A stretch of 64,000 bases of DNA from Methylobacterium sp. FF17 (GTDB lineage Bacteria > Pseudomonadota > Alphaproteobacteria > Rhizobiales > Beijerinckiaceae). Shown here piece after piece: positions 18,433 to 27,675 of the stretch. Position 1 is the stretch's first letter; the number at the start of each line of letters is the position of its first letter. The notes under the pieces are model-generated. The model did not search any database. It worked only from the letters and a program-made list of their open reading frames with translations, and had not been told where the DNA came from. The position numbers were made by a program, and so were the translations under genes. The DNA is taken from NCBI RefSeq assembly GCF_025813715.1, contig NZ_CP107532.1, positions 4,480,001-4,544,000 of the forward strand. Reading direction: 5' to 3'.

Positions 18433-20340
18433 TCAGGCGTCGCGCCGTTGGGGGGCGGCGGTGTCCGCGCCCGGGGATAATGCGTCGGCGGAGCCGCTGC
18501 TCCGCTCCCTGGCCGGGCCCTTGGCCCGGCTGTAGTTGAGGATCGTGTTGACCAGGGTGACGTGGCTGAAGGCCTGCGGGAAGTTGCCCACGAGGCGCTT
18601 GGCCTTCACATCATACTCCTCCGCGACCAGACCGACATCGTTGCAGACGCCGATCAGCCGCTCGATCAGCGCACGCGCCTCCTCGCAGCGGTTCAGGCCG
18701 ATGAGGTTGTCGGCATACCAGAACGAGCAGGGCAGGAACGCGCCCTCGTCGCCGGGCAACCCGTCCGTGGTCTGGTTCTCGGTGTCGTAGCGCAGCACGA
18801 AGCCGTCCCGCATCAGGGTGCGGCCGATCGCGTCGACGGTGCCGACCACGCGCGGATCGTCCTGGGGCAGGAAGCCCATATGGGCGATCAGCAGCAGGCT
18901 CGCGTCGAGGCGCTTCGAGCCGTAGGACTGCACGAAGCTGTTCAGCTCCGGATCGAACCCCTTGGCGCAGACCTCGGCGTGGATTTCGTCGCGGATCTCG
19001 CGCCAGCGCGCCACCGGCACGTCGCGGGTCCGGGTCGGCCGGTGGTTCACGCCGGTGAGGCGGATCGCGTCCTGCTCCTGGCCCTCCGCCTCCTCGAAGG
19101 AGCGGATGGCACGGTCGAAGGCGACCCAGGCCATGACCTTCGAATGCACGAAGTGCCGGCGCCCGCCGCGCACCTCCCAGATGCCCTCGTCGGGGGTGCA
19201 CCACACCTTCTCGAGGTGGCGCAGCAGCGCCTCGCCGACCCGCCAGCCATCGGCGTCGCCCTGCAGGCCGCGCTGGCGCGCCTGGTAGAGCGCGTCGAAG
19301 ATCTCGCCGTAGACGTCGAGCTGGAACTGCTCCACCGCCGCGTTGCCGATGCGCACGGGCTTCGAGTTCTCGTAGCCGGGCAGCCAGTCGAGCTCGATCT
19401 CGGGCAGCATGCGCTCCCCGGCGATGCCGTAGAGGATGTGCGCCTGCTCCGGGTTGCCAGCGACCGCGCGCACGAGCCAGTCGCGCCAGGCGCGGGCCTC
19501 GTCGATGTAGCCGCCGTCCATGAGCGCGATGAGGGTGAAGGTCGAATCGCGCAGCCAGCAGAACCGGTAGTCCCAGTTGCGCACGCCGCCGAGATCCTCC
19601 GGCAGGGAGGTGGTGGGCGCCGCCACGATGCCGCCGGTGGGGTGGTAGATCAGCGCCTTCAGGGTGAGGAGCGAGCGCTTCAGGATCGCGTCCCAGGGCG
19701 TGCCCGAGGCCGCCCGGCCTGACCAGTCGCGCCAGTAGCGGTCGGTCTCGAACAGCACCTTGCGCGGCTGGATCGGGGCCGGGTCGTCCTCGTGGGACGG
19801 GCCGTAGCTCAGGGTGAAGGCCTGGCTCTGGCCCGCCTCCACGGTGAATTCCGCGACCGTGGTCTGGTTCTCGCCATGGGTGGGCACGAGGGTGCGCAGC
19901 ACCACCTTGTGCGGCCCCGAGATGGCGCGCAGGTCCCCGAGCTCGTTGTGGGAGACCCACGGCACGGCGAGCCCGTAATCGAAGCGCACCCGCATCCGCA
20001 TCCGCATGGGCACGGCGCCCGCGAGTCCCTCGACGATGCGCACGAGGTGCGAGCCGTCATTGGCGGGCATGTAGTCGGTCACCCGCACGGTGCCGGTGGC
20101 GGTCTCGTGCCGGGTCTCCAGGACGAGGCTGCCCTCGCGGTAGCACCGCGTGGTCCGGACCTCCGGATCGACGGGGCCGAGCTTCCAGTAGCCGTGGTCC
20201 TCGGTGCCGAGCAGGGCGGCGAAGCAGGCAGCGGAGTCGAAGCGCGGCCAGCATAGCCAGTCGACGCTGCCGTCGCGGGCGATCAGCGCGGCGGTGCGGC
20301 CGTCGCCGACGAGCGCGTAATCCTCGATCCGTCCCGCCAT
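18433..20340 (-). CDS. GH15-family glucoamylase/trehalase-type hydrolase
   Basis: A 635-residue cytoplasmic protein with the bacterial GH15 layout: an N-terminal beta domain starting IEDYALVGDGRTAALIARDG, then an (alpha/alpha)6 barrel. Barrel landmarks are NWDYRFCWLRDSTFTLIAL, the first acid region DEGIWEVRGG (Glu as general acid) and the C-terminal LPGDEGAFLPCSFWYADNL with the second Glu. Family members hydrolyse alpha-glucosides; several of this type are trehalases. ATG 20340 follows GGAGACGAGG; a GTG at 20400 is less likely. It follows tkt on the same strand. Substrate is not determined by the sequence. Confidence 0.85.
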   Translation of the reverse strand: MAGRIEDYALVGDGRTAALIARDGSVDWLCWPRFDSAACFAALLGTEDHGYWKLGPVDPEVRTTRCYREGSLVLETRHETATGTVRVTDYMPANDGSHLVRIVEGLAGAVPMRMRMRVRFDYGLAVPWVSHNELGDLRAISGPHKVVLRTLVPTHGENQTTVAEFTVEAGQSQAFTLSYGPSHEDDPAPIQPRKVLFETDRYWRDWSGRAASGTPWDAILKRSLLTLKALIYHPTGGIVAAPTTSLPEDLGGVRNWDYRFCWLRDSTFTLIALMDGGYIDEARAWRDWLVRAVAGNPEQAHILYGIAGERMLPEIELDWLPGYENSKPVRIGNAAVEQFQLDVYGEIFDALYQARQRGLQGDADGWRVGEALLRHLEKVWCTPDEGIWEVRGGRRHFVHSKVMAWVAFDRAIRSFEEAEGQEQDAIRLTGVNHRPTRTRDVPVARWREIRDEIHAEVCAKGFDPELNSFVQSYGSKRLDASLLLIAHMGFLPQDDPRVVGTVDAIGRTLMRDGFVLRYDTENQTTDGLPGDEGAFLPCSFWYADNLIGLNRCEEARALIERLIGVCNDVGLVAEEYDVKAKRLVGNFPQAFSHVTLVNTILNYSRAKGPARERSSGSADALSPGADTAAPQRRDA

Positions 20341-20492
20341 GCCGGTCCTCGTCTCCGCGACGTCGACCGTCGCGGGCCGCGCTGCATCCCCCGCGTCCAC
20401 CTAATCGCCGAACCCGGCAGGGTCCAGGGTCGGCGCGGCGATTGCGGACGGAGGACGACCGGCAAACGACCGATCGAACGGTCCTCGGCGGC

Positions 20493-21125
20493 TCAGCGCA
20501 GGTGGCCGACCCAGCCGGAGACGGCCGAGCCGAGGCTGGTCGCACCGGCGTTCAGGGACGCGCCCTGGGCCCCCACGAAGGCGCCGGCGGCGGCGCTCGC
20601 CTGCGTCACGACCCGGATCGTCGGCGCGAAGGGCAGGGCGATCGCGGGCAGCAGGCCCTCATCCGAGGACGCGACGGTGGTCTCCTCGGCCGCGAAGGGC
20701 AGCGGTCCGTCCGGGGCCGAGGCCGGGCTCGGAATCGGGGTGGCCTCGGGGGCTTTGGCGACGACGCGCGGAACCTCGCGGCGCGGCGCGGCGACGCGCG
20801 CCGGCCGGGTGGCCCTGTGCGCCGCCACCGGGCGCGGCACCTCGGCCTCGGCCACGGCGATCATCGGAACCGGTGTCTGCGGAAACTGGAGCGGGAAGGC
20901 GAGGGAGGCCGGGACGAAGGGCGCCTCCGCCACCGAGGCGGGCGCGGCGGCGACCGCCGTCGCGGGGACCGGGGCGGGGGTCACCACGGCCGTCGGCTCG
21001 TGGCAGAGATAGGAAGCGGCACCGAGGATCGCCGCCATCACCAGGGTCGGCAGCAAAGGCGGCGTCACGCCGCGCGACAGCCCCGAGTCCAGCGCAGCAG
21101 GGGCGGAGGGCGTGCACGCTGACAT
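20493..21125 (-). CDS. Hypothetical Pro/Ala-rich protein with one membrane anchor
   Basis: About 210 residues. One hydrophobic helix near residues 27-42 (LPTLVMAAILGAASYLC) is followed by a long region rich in Pro, Ala and Val with basic patches (AAHRATRPARVAAPRREVPR). This looks like a single-pass protein with most of its length in the periplasm. ATG 21125 is preferred over GTG 21134 because GAGG lies eight bases upstream. I recognise no family. It is divergent from nasT and shares its upstream region. Confidence 0.5.
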   Translation of the reverse strand: MSACTPSAPAALDSGLSRGVTPPLLPTLVMAAILGAASYLCHEPTAVVTPAPVPATAVAAAPASVAEAPFVPASLAFPLQFPQTPVPMIAVAEAEVPRPVAAHRATRPARVAAPRREVPRVVAKAPEATPIPSPASAPDGPLPFAAEETTVASSDEGLLPAIALPFAPTIRVVTQASAAAGAFVGAQGASLNAGATSLGSAVSGWVGHLR

Positions 21126-21271
21126 CCGGGACACCTCGCTTGAGCAATTGGGCGATCGGTTCGATGGCCGATCTCATAAGCGCCGGTGTTTGCGGCGGAA
21201 CCGGGGCTGTTTCCTCTCTCGACGGTAACGAAGCGCCTCGCATATCGACTTTCAGGGCATGCCGTTTCCTT

Positions 21272-21287
21272 GGGCATGCCCCTTGCG
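21272..21287 (+). promoter_or_regulatory. Candidate sigma-54 promoter of nasTS
   Basis: GGCATG-N4-TTGC places GG and GC exactly ten bases apart, matching the -24/-12 consensus GGCACG-N4-TTGC except for one base. Predicted start is near 21298, about 70 bases before nasT. A second such element precedes nrtA. The rest of 21126-21366 shows no gene. Confidence 0.5.
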
Positions 21288-21366
21288 TTCCCGCTCTCCC
21301 TCACCCATCGCCGAGGCTTGTCCCCCGCCGGACCGTCCGCCAACCCCGATCCGTCCCCGGACCCCG

Positions 21367-21954
21367 ATGACCGAGCCGACCCTCACCGTCGCCGTGATCG
21401 ACCCGAGCCGTGCCCGCGCCGCCATCCTGGAGGAGGGCCTGACGGCCGCGGGGTTCACCCGCGTCGTCGTCCTGCCCGACACCGCCGACCTGCCGGCCCG
21501 GGTGGCCGCCCTCAACCCGGACGTGGTCGTGATCCATCTGGAGAGCCCGAGCCGGGACATCCTGGAGCAGATGTCGGGCCTCTCCCGCCACGTGGAGCGG
21601 CCGGTGGCGATGTTCGTCGACCGCTCCGACGTGCCCATGATGCAGGCGGCGATGGATGCGGGCATCTCGGCCTACGTGGTCGACGGGCTGCAGCCGCAAC
21701 GCATCCGCTCGATCCTCGACGTGGCGATCCTGCGCTTCAACGCCTTCGCGCGGCTGCAGCGCGAACTCTCCGAGGCGCGGGGGGAGCTGGCCGACCGCAA
21801 GCTCATCGAGCGGGCCAAGGGCATCCTCATGACCGCCAAGGGCCTCTCCGAGGACGAGGCCTACCGGATGATGCGGCGCAAGGCCATGAACGAGAAGCGC
21901 AAGATCGCCGACATCGCCCGGGCCATCGTCACCGCGGCGGACCTCCTCGGATGA
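21367..21954 (+). CDS. nasT: NasT, ANTAR-domain antitermination regulator
   Basis: A 195-residue protein with an N-terminal receiver-like domain (TVAVIDPSRARAAILEEGL; the usual phosphoacceptor position is degenerate) and a C-terminal ANTAR RNA-binding domain (ERAKGILMTAKGLSEDEAYR and following helices). Family knowledge: NasT binds paired hexaloop hairpins in nitrate-gene leaders and prevents termination, and NasS sequesters it when nitrate is absent. The next gene encodes NasS, and the nrtA leader contains the expected paired hairpins. ATG 21367 gives the normal NasT N-terminus; the upstream extension is low-complexity. Confidence 0.9.
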   Translation: MTEPTLTVAVIDPSRARAAILEEGLTAAGFTRVVVLPDTADLPARVAALNPDVVVIHLESPSRDILEQMSGLSRHVERPVAMFVDRSDVPMMQAAMDAGISAYVVDGLQPQRIRSILDVAILRFNAFARLQRELSEARGELADRKLIERAKGILMTAKGLSEDEAYRMMRRKAMNEKRKIADIARAIVTAADLLG

Positions 21955-21967
21955 CGGACCTGTCCCG

Positions 21968-23044
21968 ATGAGACTCGCGCTCGGATACGTGCCCCTCCTC
22001 GATGCGGCGCCCCTCATCGTGGCGGTGGAGGGCGGCTTCACCGCCGCTGAGGGGCTGGCGGCGGACCTCGTGCGCGAGCCCTCCTGGGCGACCCTGCGGG
22101 ACAAGCTGGCGCTCGGACATCTCGACGGCGCCCACATGCTGGCGCCGCTGGCGCTGGCCAGCGCGCTCGGCATCAGCGGCCCCGAAACCGACCTCGCGAT
22201 CCCCCTGGGGCTCAGTCTCAACGGCAACGCCGTCACGGTCTCGCGGGCCCTCTGGGCCGCGATGGCGGCCGAGTCCCGGGAGATCGAAACCCAGGAGGTC
22301 GAGTCACAGGAGATCGACGGTGCCCACCGCGATTTCGCCGACCTCGATTCCGTGGCCCGCGCCTTCGCGCGAGTGGCGCGGGCGCGGGCGGGGGAGGGGC
22401 GCCCGCTGACACTGGGCACCGTGCACCCGTTCTCCAGCCACACCTACCAGCTCCGCCTGTTCGCGGCGCGCGGCGGCCTCGACCTCGACGCGGCGACCCG
22501 GATGGTGGTGATCCCGCCGCCCTGGATCGCCGAGGCCCTGCGCACCGGCCAGATCGACGGCTTCTGCGCGGGCAGCCCCTGGAACAGCGTCGCGGTGGCG
22601 CAAGGCTACGGCCGCATCGCCGCGTTCGGCTGCGACCTCGCCCCCGACTGCCCGGAGAAGGTGCTGGCCCTGCCGGGCTACGCGGCGGCGGGGAGCGCCC
22701 CCCTGGTGCGGGCGGTGCGCCGGGCCGGGCGCTGGTGCGCCGATCCGGAGAATCAGCGCGAACTCGCGAGCCTGCTCGCGCAGCCGCGGCATCTCGGCAT
22801 CGATCCGGCCCTGATCGGCCGGGCGCTCGCCGGCGCCGTGGTGGTCGACCCCGAAGGGACCGAGCGGTCGGCGCCCCGCTTCGTGGTGTTCGGCGCGGAG
22901 GCCGAGCGGCCGGCGCCCGCCCAGGCCGACTGGCTCCTGGCGCGGATGGGGGAGGCGGACCAGATCGTCCCGACGCCGGCCCTCGCCGAGCGCGCCCGCG
23001 CGATCTACCGGCCGGACCTGTTCGAGGCCGCGCTCGTGACGTGA
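21968..23044 (+). CDS. nasS: NasS, cytoplasmic nitrate/nitrite sensor
   Basis: A 358-residue homologue of NrtA-type nitrate-binding proteins (LALGYVPLLDAAPLIVAVEG, DGAHMLAPLALA, IDGFCAGSPWNSVAVAQGYG). It has no signal peptide, whereas NrtA encoded 420 bases downstream has one; this is the hallmark of the cytoplasmic sensor NasS. Family knowledge: without nitrate it binds NasT, and nitrate releases NasT to act on the leader RNA. It lies 13 bases after nasT, in the same operon. A strong stem-loop (23079-23095) follows the stop. Confidence 0.88.
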   Translation: MRLALGYVPLLDAAPLIVAVEGGFTAAEGLAADLVREPSWATLRDKLALGHLDGAHMLAPLALASALGISGPETDLAIPLGLSLNGNAVTVSRALWAAMAAESREIETQEVESQEIDGAHRDFADLDSVARAFARVARARAGEGRPLTLGTVHPFSSHTYQLRLFAARGGLDLDAATRMVVIPPPWIAEALRTGQIDGFCAGSPWNSVAVAQGYGRIAAFGCDLAPDCPEKVLALPGYAAAGSAPLVRAVRRAGRWCADPENQRELASLLAQPRHLGIDPALIGRALAGAVVVDPEGTERSAPRFVVFGAEAERPAPAQADWLLARMGEADQIVPTPALAERARAIYRPDLFEAALVT

Positions 23045-23078
23045 CGGCTCCCCGGAACCGTCCGGCTGCCGCGCACAC

Positions 23079-23095
23079 CGGCAGGCTGCCTGCCG
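23079..23095 (+). terminator. Stem-loop after nasS
   Basis: A perfect 7-bp GC stem (23079-23085 with 23089-23095) and a CTG loop, flanked by a further pairing of GCACA with TGTGC. There is no U-run, so it may be a weak or factor-dependent terminator or an mRNA-stabilising hairpin. The rest of 23096-23290 shows no gene. Confidence 0.45.
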
Positions 23096-23295
23096 ATTGT
23101 GCAGTGCGGAAGATGGCGCGCGGGCAGGCAGATCTGGCGCGCGGGGACACGGCGAACGGCCTTCCCACCGAACGGGCAAGCCCCGGACCGGCGGCCCGCC
23201 GGGTGAGGCATTTCTGACAAAAGGCATTCGTCTGAAAAGCTTGGAATGATTCCGAGAACCCCGCCCCGCGTGGAGGCGCCGGACTCGACCGGCCT

Positions 23296-23311
23296 TGGCA
23301 CGCCCCGTGCA
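23296..23311 (+). promoter_or_regulatory. Sigma-54 promoter of the nrt/nir/nas operon
   Basis: TTGGCACG-N4-GTGCA matches the -24/-12 consensus (TTGGCACG-N4-TTGCA) with a single mismatch, and GG (23297-23298) and GC (23309-23310) are exactly ten bases apart. The expected transcription start, near 23322, coincides with the first base of the first ANTAR hairpin, which supports the call independently. NtrC-type activation is likely; I see no clear NtrC site. Confidence 0.72.
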
Positions 23312-23321
23312 AAGCATCGTG

Positions 23322-23343
23322 GGCTCGCCAACGATGACGAGCC
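23322..23343 (+). promoter_or_regulatory. ANTAR target hairpin P1 in the nrtA leader
   Basis: Stem 23322-23327 with 23338-23343 (six pairs), then a C-A mismatch, then a C-G pair closing a six-base loop AACGAT (23330-23335). The loop has A at position 1 and G at position 4, the signature of RNA hairpins bound by ANTAR proteins. It is separated by only six bases from the second hairpin. Confidence 0.8.
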
Positions 23344-23349
23344 TTATCC

Positions 23350-23367
23350 GTCGGCAGAGCCGCTGAC
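23350..23367 (+). promoter_or_regulatory. ANTAR target hairpin P2 in the nrtA leader
   Basis: Six-pair stem (23350-23355 with 23362-23367, one G-U pair) and a six-base loop AGAGCC with A at position 1 and G at position 4. The 3' arm of this hairpin is also part of the 5' arm of the terminator, so the two structures exclude each other: NasT bound to P1 and P2 would block termination. Confidence 0.82.
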
Positions 23368-23427
23368 CCGAGTCCCCCACAGAACGCACCTCTCGCGTTC
23401 GATGGATGTGCTTGGTCGGCGGCTTTT
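23359..23427 (+). terminator. Regulated intrinsic terminator in the nrtA leader
   Basis: Ten consecutive pairs between 23359-23368 and 23414-23423 (one G-U), followed directly by TTTT (23424-23427) and more T-rich sequence. It lies 40 bases before the nrtA start. Overlap with P2 makes it the off-state of the switch. The 45-base loop can itself fold. Confidence 0.85.
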
Positions 23428-23468
23428 ACTTTGGCGGGTCTCCATTGCTTTCGAGGGTGTCGGGTTCG

Positions 23469-24758
23469 ATGACTGACGGTGTTCGCAACAACCGCCGTGA
23501 TCTGCTGAAGGGCGCCGCCGCGACGCTCTCCCTGGCGGCTCTGGCCCGCACCGCCCTGCCGGGCGGCGCCTTCGCGCAAGGGACCGGCCCCGAGGTGAAG
23601 GGGGCGAAACTCGGCTTCATCGCGCTCACCGATGCGAGCCCGCTCTTCGTGGCCAAGGAGAAGGGCTTCTTCGCCAAGCACGGCATGCCCGACGTCGAGG
23701 TGCTGAAGCAGGCGTCCTGGGGCACCACCCGCGACAACCTCGTGCTCGGCTCGGAGGGCAACGGCATCGACGGCGCCCACATCCTGACGCCGATGCCCTA
23801 CCTCATCTCGGCCGGCCGGGTGACGCAGAACAACGTGCCCGTGCCGATGCACATCCTGGCGCGCCTCAACACCAACGGCCAGTGCATCTCGGTGGCCAAG
23901 GAATACCTCGACCAGAAGGTCGCCCTCGACGCCAAGGTCTTCAAGGCGGCGATCGAGAAGAAGAAGGCCGCCGGCAAGTCCGTGAAGGCGGCCATGACCT
24001 TCCCGGGCGGCACCCACGATCTCTGGATCCGCTACTGGATGGCGGCCGGCGGCATCGACCCCGACAAGGACATCGAGACCATCGTCGTGCCGCCGCCCCA
24101 GATGGTGGCGAACATGAAGGTCGGCACGATGGACTGCTTCTGCGTCGGCGAGCCGTGGAACGCGCAGCTCGTGCAGCAGGGCCTCGGCTACACCGCGCTC
24201 ACCACCGGCGAACTCTGGAAGGATCATCCCGAGAAGGCCTTCGCCATGCGGGCCTCCTTCACGGAGAAGTACCCGAACGCCACCAAGGCGCTGCTGATGG
24301 CGGTGCTGGAAGCGCAAGCGTGGTGCGACAAGCCCGAGAACAAGGAAGAGGTCGCCGCCATCGCGGCCAAGCGCCAGTGGATGAACGTCCCCGTGGCGGA
24401 CGTCGCGGGCCGCATCAAGGGCACCATCGACTACGGCGACGGCCGCGTGGTCGAGAAGAGCCCGCACATCATGAAGTTCTGGGACGACAACGCCTCGTAT
24501 CCCTACCAGTCCCACGACCTCTGGTTCCTCACCGAGGACATCCGCTGGGGCAAGTTCGACGCCCAGACCGACACCAAGGCGCTCATCGCCAAGGTGAACC
24601 GCGAGGATCTCTGGCGCGAGGCGGCCAAGGCGTTGGGCGTCACCGCGATCCCGACCTCCACCTCGCGCGGCAAGGAGACCTTCTTCGACGGCAAGGTCTT
24701 CGATCCCGCCGATCCCGCCGCCTACCTGTCCAGCCTCGGCATCAAGAGGATCGCGTGA
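23469..24758 (+). CDS. nrtA: Nitrate ABC transporter, substrate-binding protein NrtA
   Basis: A 429-residue periplasmic binding protein. The N-terminus is a twin-arginine signal (NNRRDLLKGAAATLSLAALA, cleavage near AFAQG). The mature part has the CmpA/NrtA fold with GFIALTDASPLFVAKEKGFF, GIDGAHILTPMPYLIS and MDCFCVGEPWNAQLVQQGLG. ATG 23469 gives the complete signal; further upstream the frame runs into the leader terminator. It is the first gene after the ANTAR leader and heads the operon. Its stop overlaps nrtB (TGATG). Confidence 0.92.
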   Translation: MTDGVRNNRRDLLKGAAATLSLAALARTALPGGAFAQGTGPEVKGAKLGFIALTDASPLFVAKEKGFFAKHGMPDVEVLKQASWGTTRDNLVLGSEGNGIDGAHILTPMPYLISAGRVTQNNVPVPMHILARLNTNGQCISVAKEYLDQKVALDAKVFKAAIEKKKAAGKSVKAAMTFPGGTHDLWIRYWMAAGGIDPDKDIETIVVPPPQMVANMKVGTMDCFCVGEPWNAQLVQQGLGYTALTTGELWKDHPEKAFAMRASFTEKYPNATKALLMAVLEAQAWCDKPENKEEVAAIAAKRQWMNVPVADVAGRIKGTIDYGDGRVVEKSPHIMKFWDDNASYPYQSHDLWFLTEDIRWGKFDAQTDTKALIAKVNREDLWREAAKALGVTAIPTSTSRGKETFFDGKVFDPADPAAYLSSLGIKRIA

Positions 24759-25621
24759 TGGCCAACACCTCCACCATCGCCGCCGCCACCGTCGCCGCGC
24801 CGACGAAGCCCAAACGGGCTCCCCTGGTCACGCTGGCGACCCTGAACACCATCGCGAAAAACCTGATCCCGCCGGTGGTGGTGATGATCGCCTTCCTGGT
24901 GATCTGGGAGCTGCTGTGCTCGCGCCCGGGCGCCGGTCTGCCGCCGCCCTCGCGCGTGGTGACGGAGGCCTGGGACATCATCGCCCACCCGTTCTACGAC
25001 AACGGCGGCACCGACAAGGGATTGTTCTGGCACATCTCCGCCAGCATCCAGCGGGTGGCGCTCGGCTTCGCGCTGGCCACCGTGGTCGGCATCCTCACCG
25101 GCACCCTGATCGGGCAGTCGGAATGGGCCATGCGCGGCCTCGACCCGATCTTCCAGGTGCTGCGCACGATCCCGCCGCTGGCCTGGCTGCCGCTGTCGCT
25201 CGCCGCCTTCCGGGACGGCCAGCCGAGCGCGATCTTCGTGATCTTCATCACCTCGATCTGGCCGATCATCATCAACACGGCGGTCGGCATCCGGAACATC
25301 CCGCAGGATTACCGCAACGTCTCGGCGGTGCTGCGCCTCAACCCGCTGGAATTCTTCGCCAAGATCATGCTGCCCTCGGCGGCCCCGTACATCTTCACGG
25401 GCCTGCGCATCGGGGTGGGACTGTCCTGGCTCGCCATCGTGGCGGCCGAGATGCTCATCGGCGGCGTCGGCATCGGCTTCTTCATCTGGGACGCGTGGAA
25501 CTCCTCCCACATCTCCGAGATCATCGTCGCCCTCGTCTATGTCGGCATCATCGGCTTCGTCCTCGACCGCCTCGTCGCCTTCGTCGGCACCCTCGTCACC
25601 CGCGGCACCGCGACGGCCTGA
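24758..25621 (+). CDS. nrtB: Nitrate ABC transporter permease NrtB
   Basis: A 287-residue inner-membrane permease with about six helices, starting LIPPVVVMIAFLVIWELL. The EAA-type coupling loop appears near NVSAVLRLNPLEFFAKIMLPSA, where it meets the ATPase. It resembles NtrB/CmpB/TauC permeases. The start overlaps the nrtA stop by one base, and nrtD follows ten bases after its stop, so the three transporter genes are translationally linked. Confidence 0.9.
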   Translation: MANTSTIAAATVAAPTKPKRAPLVTLATLNTIAKNLIPPVVVMIAFLVIWELLCSRPGAGLPPPSRVVTEAWDIIAHPFYDNGGTDKGLFWHISASIQRVALGFALATVVGILTGTLIGQSEWAMRGLDPIFQVLRTIPPLAWLPLSLAAFRDGQPSAIFVIFITSIWPIIINTAVGIRNIPQDYRNVSAVLRLNPLEFFAKIMLPSAAPYIFTGLRIGVGLSWLAIVAAEMLIGGVGIGFFIWDAWNSSHISEIIVALVYVGIIGFVLDRLVAFVGTLVTRGTATA

Positions 25622-25631
25622 GGAAAATCCC

Positions 25632-26426
<795 letters not shown>

Positions 26427-26443
26427 CGGACGGGGCCTCGACG

Positions 26444-27664
26444 ATGCGGGAACGTCTGGTGGTCATCGGCAACGGCATGGCGTCGCTGCGCTTCCTCGAA
26501 CGCCTCACCGAGCGGGCGCCGGGCCTCTACGACGTCACCGTCGTCGGAGCGGAGCCGCAGGCGGCCTATAACCGCGTGCTGCTCTCGTCCCTGCTCGGCG
26601 GCGAGGTCGACGAGGCCGGCTGCGCCTTCCGGGGCCTCGACTGGTACGAGGGCCACGGCATCCGCCTCATCACCGGCGCGCCGGTGACCGAGATCGACCG
26701 CGAGAACGCCCTCGTGATGGTCGGCGAGACCCACGTGCTGCCCTTCGACAAGCTCGTGCTGGCGGTCGGCTCCCTGCCGATCCGCCTGCCGAAGCCCGGC
26801 ATGGACCTGCCCGGCGTCCTCACGTTTCGCGACCTCGCGGACGTCACGGCCATCCGCAAGGCGGCGGTGGAGCATGCGCGCGCCATCGTGATCGGCGGCG
26901 GGCTGCTCGGGCTGGAGGCCGCCGTCGGCCTCGCGCGGCTGGGCGTCGACACCACGCTCCTCCACGTCATGGACCGGCTGATGGAGCGCCAGCTCGATCA
27001 CGCCGCCGCCGGCCTGGTGAAGCGCGCCATGGAATCCCGCGGCGTCAAGGTGCGGCTCAAGGCCGACACCGCGGCGGTCGAGGGCGAGGGCCGCGTCGAG
27101 CGTCTGGTCCTCTCGGACGGCACCGTGCTGCCGGCCGACCTCGTGGTGATGTCGGTGGGCGTGCGCCCCAACGTGGCGCTCGCCCAGAAGGCCGGGATCG
27201 AGACCGGCCGCGGCATCAAGGTCGACGACCGGATGCAATCCTCCGATCCCCGCATCTTCGCGCTCGGCGAATGCGCCGAGCATCGCGGCCTCGTCTACGG
27301 CCTGGTGGAGCCCGCCTACGAGCAGGCCGAGACCCTGAGCCGTCACCTCATGGGCGAGGACGCGGCCTATCTCGGCACCGCGCTCTCCACCAGCCTCAAG
27401 GTCTCGGGGCTGCCGGTCTTCTCGGCCGGGGAGATCGAGGCGCCGGAGGGCGCCGAGACCGTGCTGATGTCGGATCCCGGCCTCGGCCTCTACCGCAAGC
27501 TCATCGTCGCCGAGGACCGGCTGCTGGGCGCGGTCTTCGTCGGGGACATCGCCGAGCAGGGCTGGTGCAAGGAGCTCATCCGCACCGGCACCGCGATCGG
27601 CGAGCACCGCGACGACCTCATGTTCGGGCGTTCCGCGCCCGCCTCCCAACCCCTCGCAGCGTGA
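26444..27664 (+). CDS. NirB/NasB-like FAD-dependent NAD(P)H oxidoreductase (stand-alone)
   Basis: A 406-residue pyridine-nucleotide-disulfide-type flavoprotein. FAD-binding VIGNGMASLRFLERL at the start, NAD(P)-binding VIGGGLLGLEAAVGLARLG near residue 150, and GVRPNVALAQKAGI then IFALGECAEH in the second FAD motif. This matches the N-terminal diaphorase part of NirB/NasB, but the usual [2Fe-2S] and siroheme domains are absent; the siroheme enzyme is the separate next gene, nirA. Likely role: passing electrons from NAD(P)H to nitrite or nitrate reductase. Partner is inference from operon position. Confidence 0.8.
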   Translation: MRERLVVIGNGMASLRFLERLTERAPGLYDVTVVGAEPQAAYNRVLLSSLLGGEVDEAGCAFRGLDWYEGHGIRLITGAPVTEIDRENALVMVGETHVLPFDKLVLAVGSLPIRLPKPGMDLPGVLTFRDLADVTAIRKAAVEHARAIVIGGGLLGLEAAVGLARLGVDTTLLHVMDRLMERQLDHAAAGLVKRAMESRGVKVRLKADTAAVEGEGRVERLVLSDGTVLPADLVVMSVGVRPNVALAQKAGIETGRGIKVDDRMQSSDPRIFALGECAEHRGLVYGLVEPAYEQAETLSRHLMGEDAAYLGTALSTSLKVSGLPVFSAGEIEAPEGAETVLMSDPGLGLYRKLIVAEDRLLGAVFVGDIAEQGWCKELIRTGTAIGEHRDDLMFGRSAPASQPLAA

Positions 27665-27675
27665 GGAGCCGAGCC

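Noticed and set aside
23298..23310. A 13-base hairpin-like palindrome gcacg-ccc-cgtgc before P1
   Set aside because: It coincides with the -24/-12 promoter element and lies upstream of the predicted transcription start, so it is unlikely to be an RNA structure.
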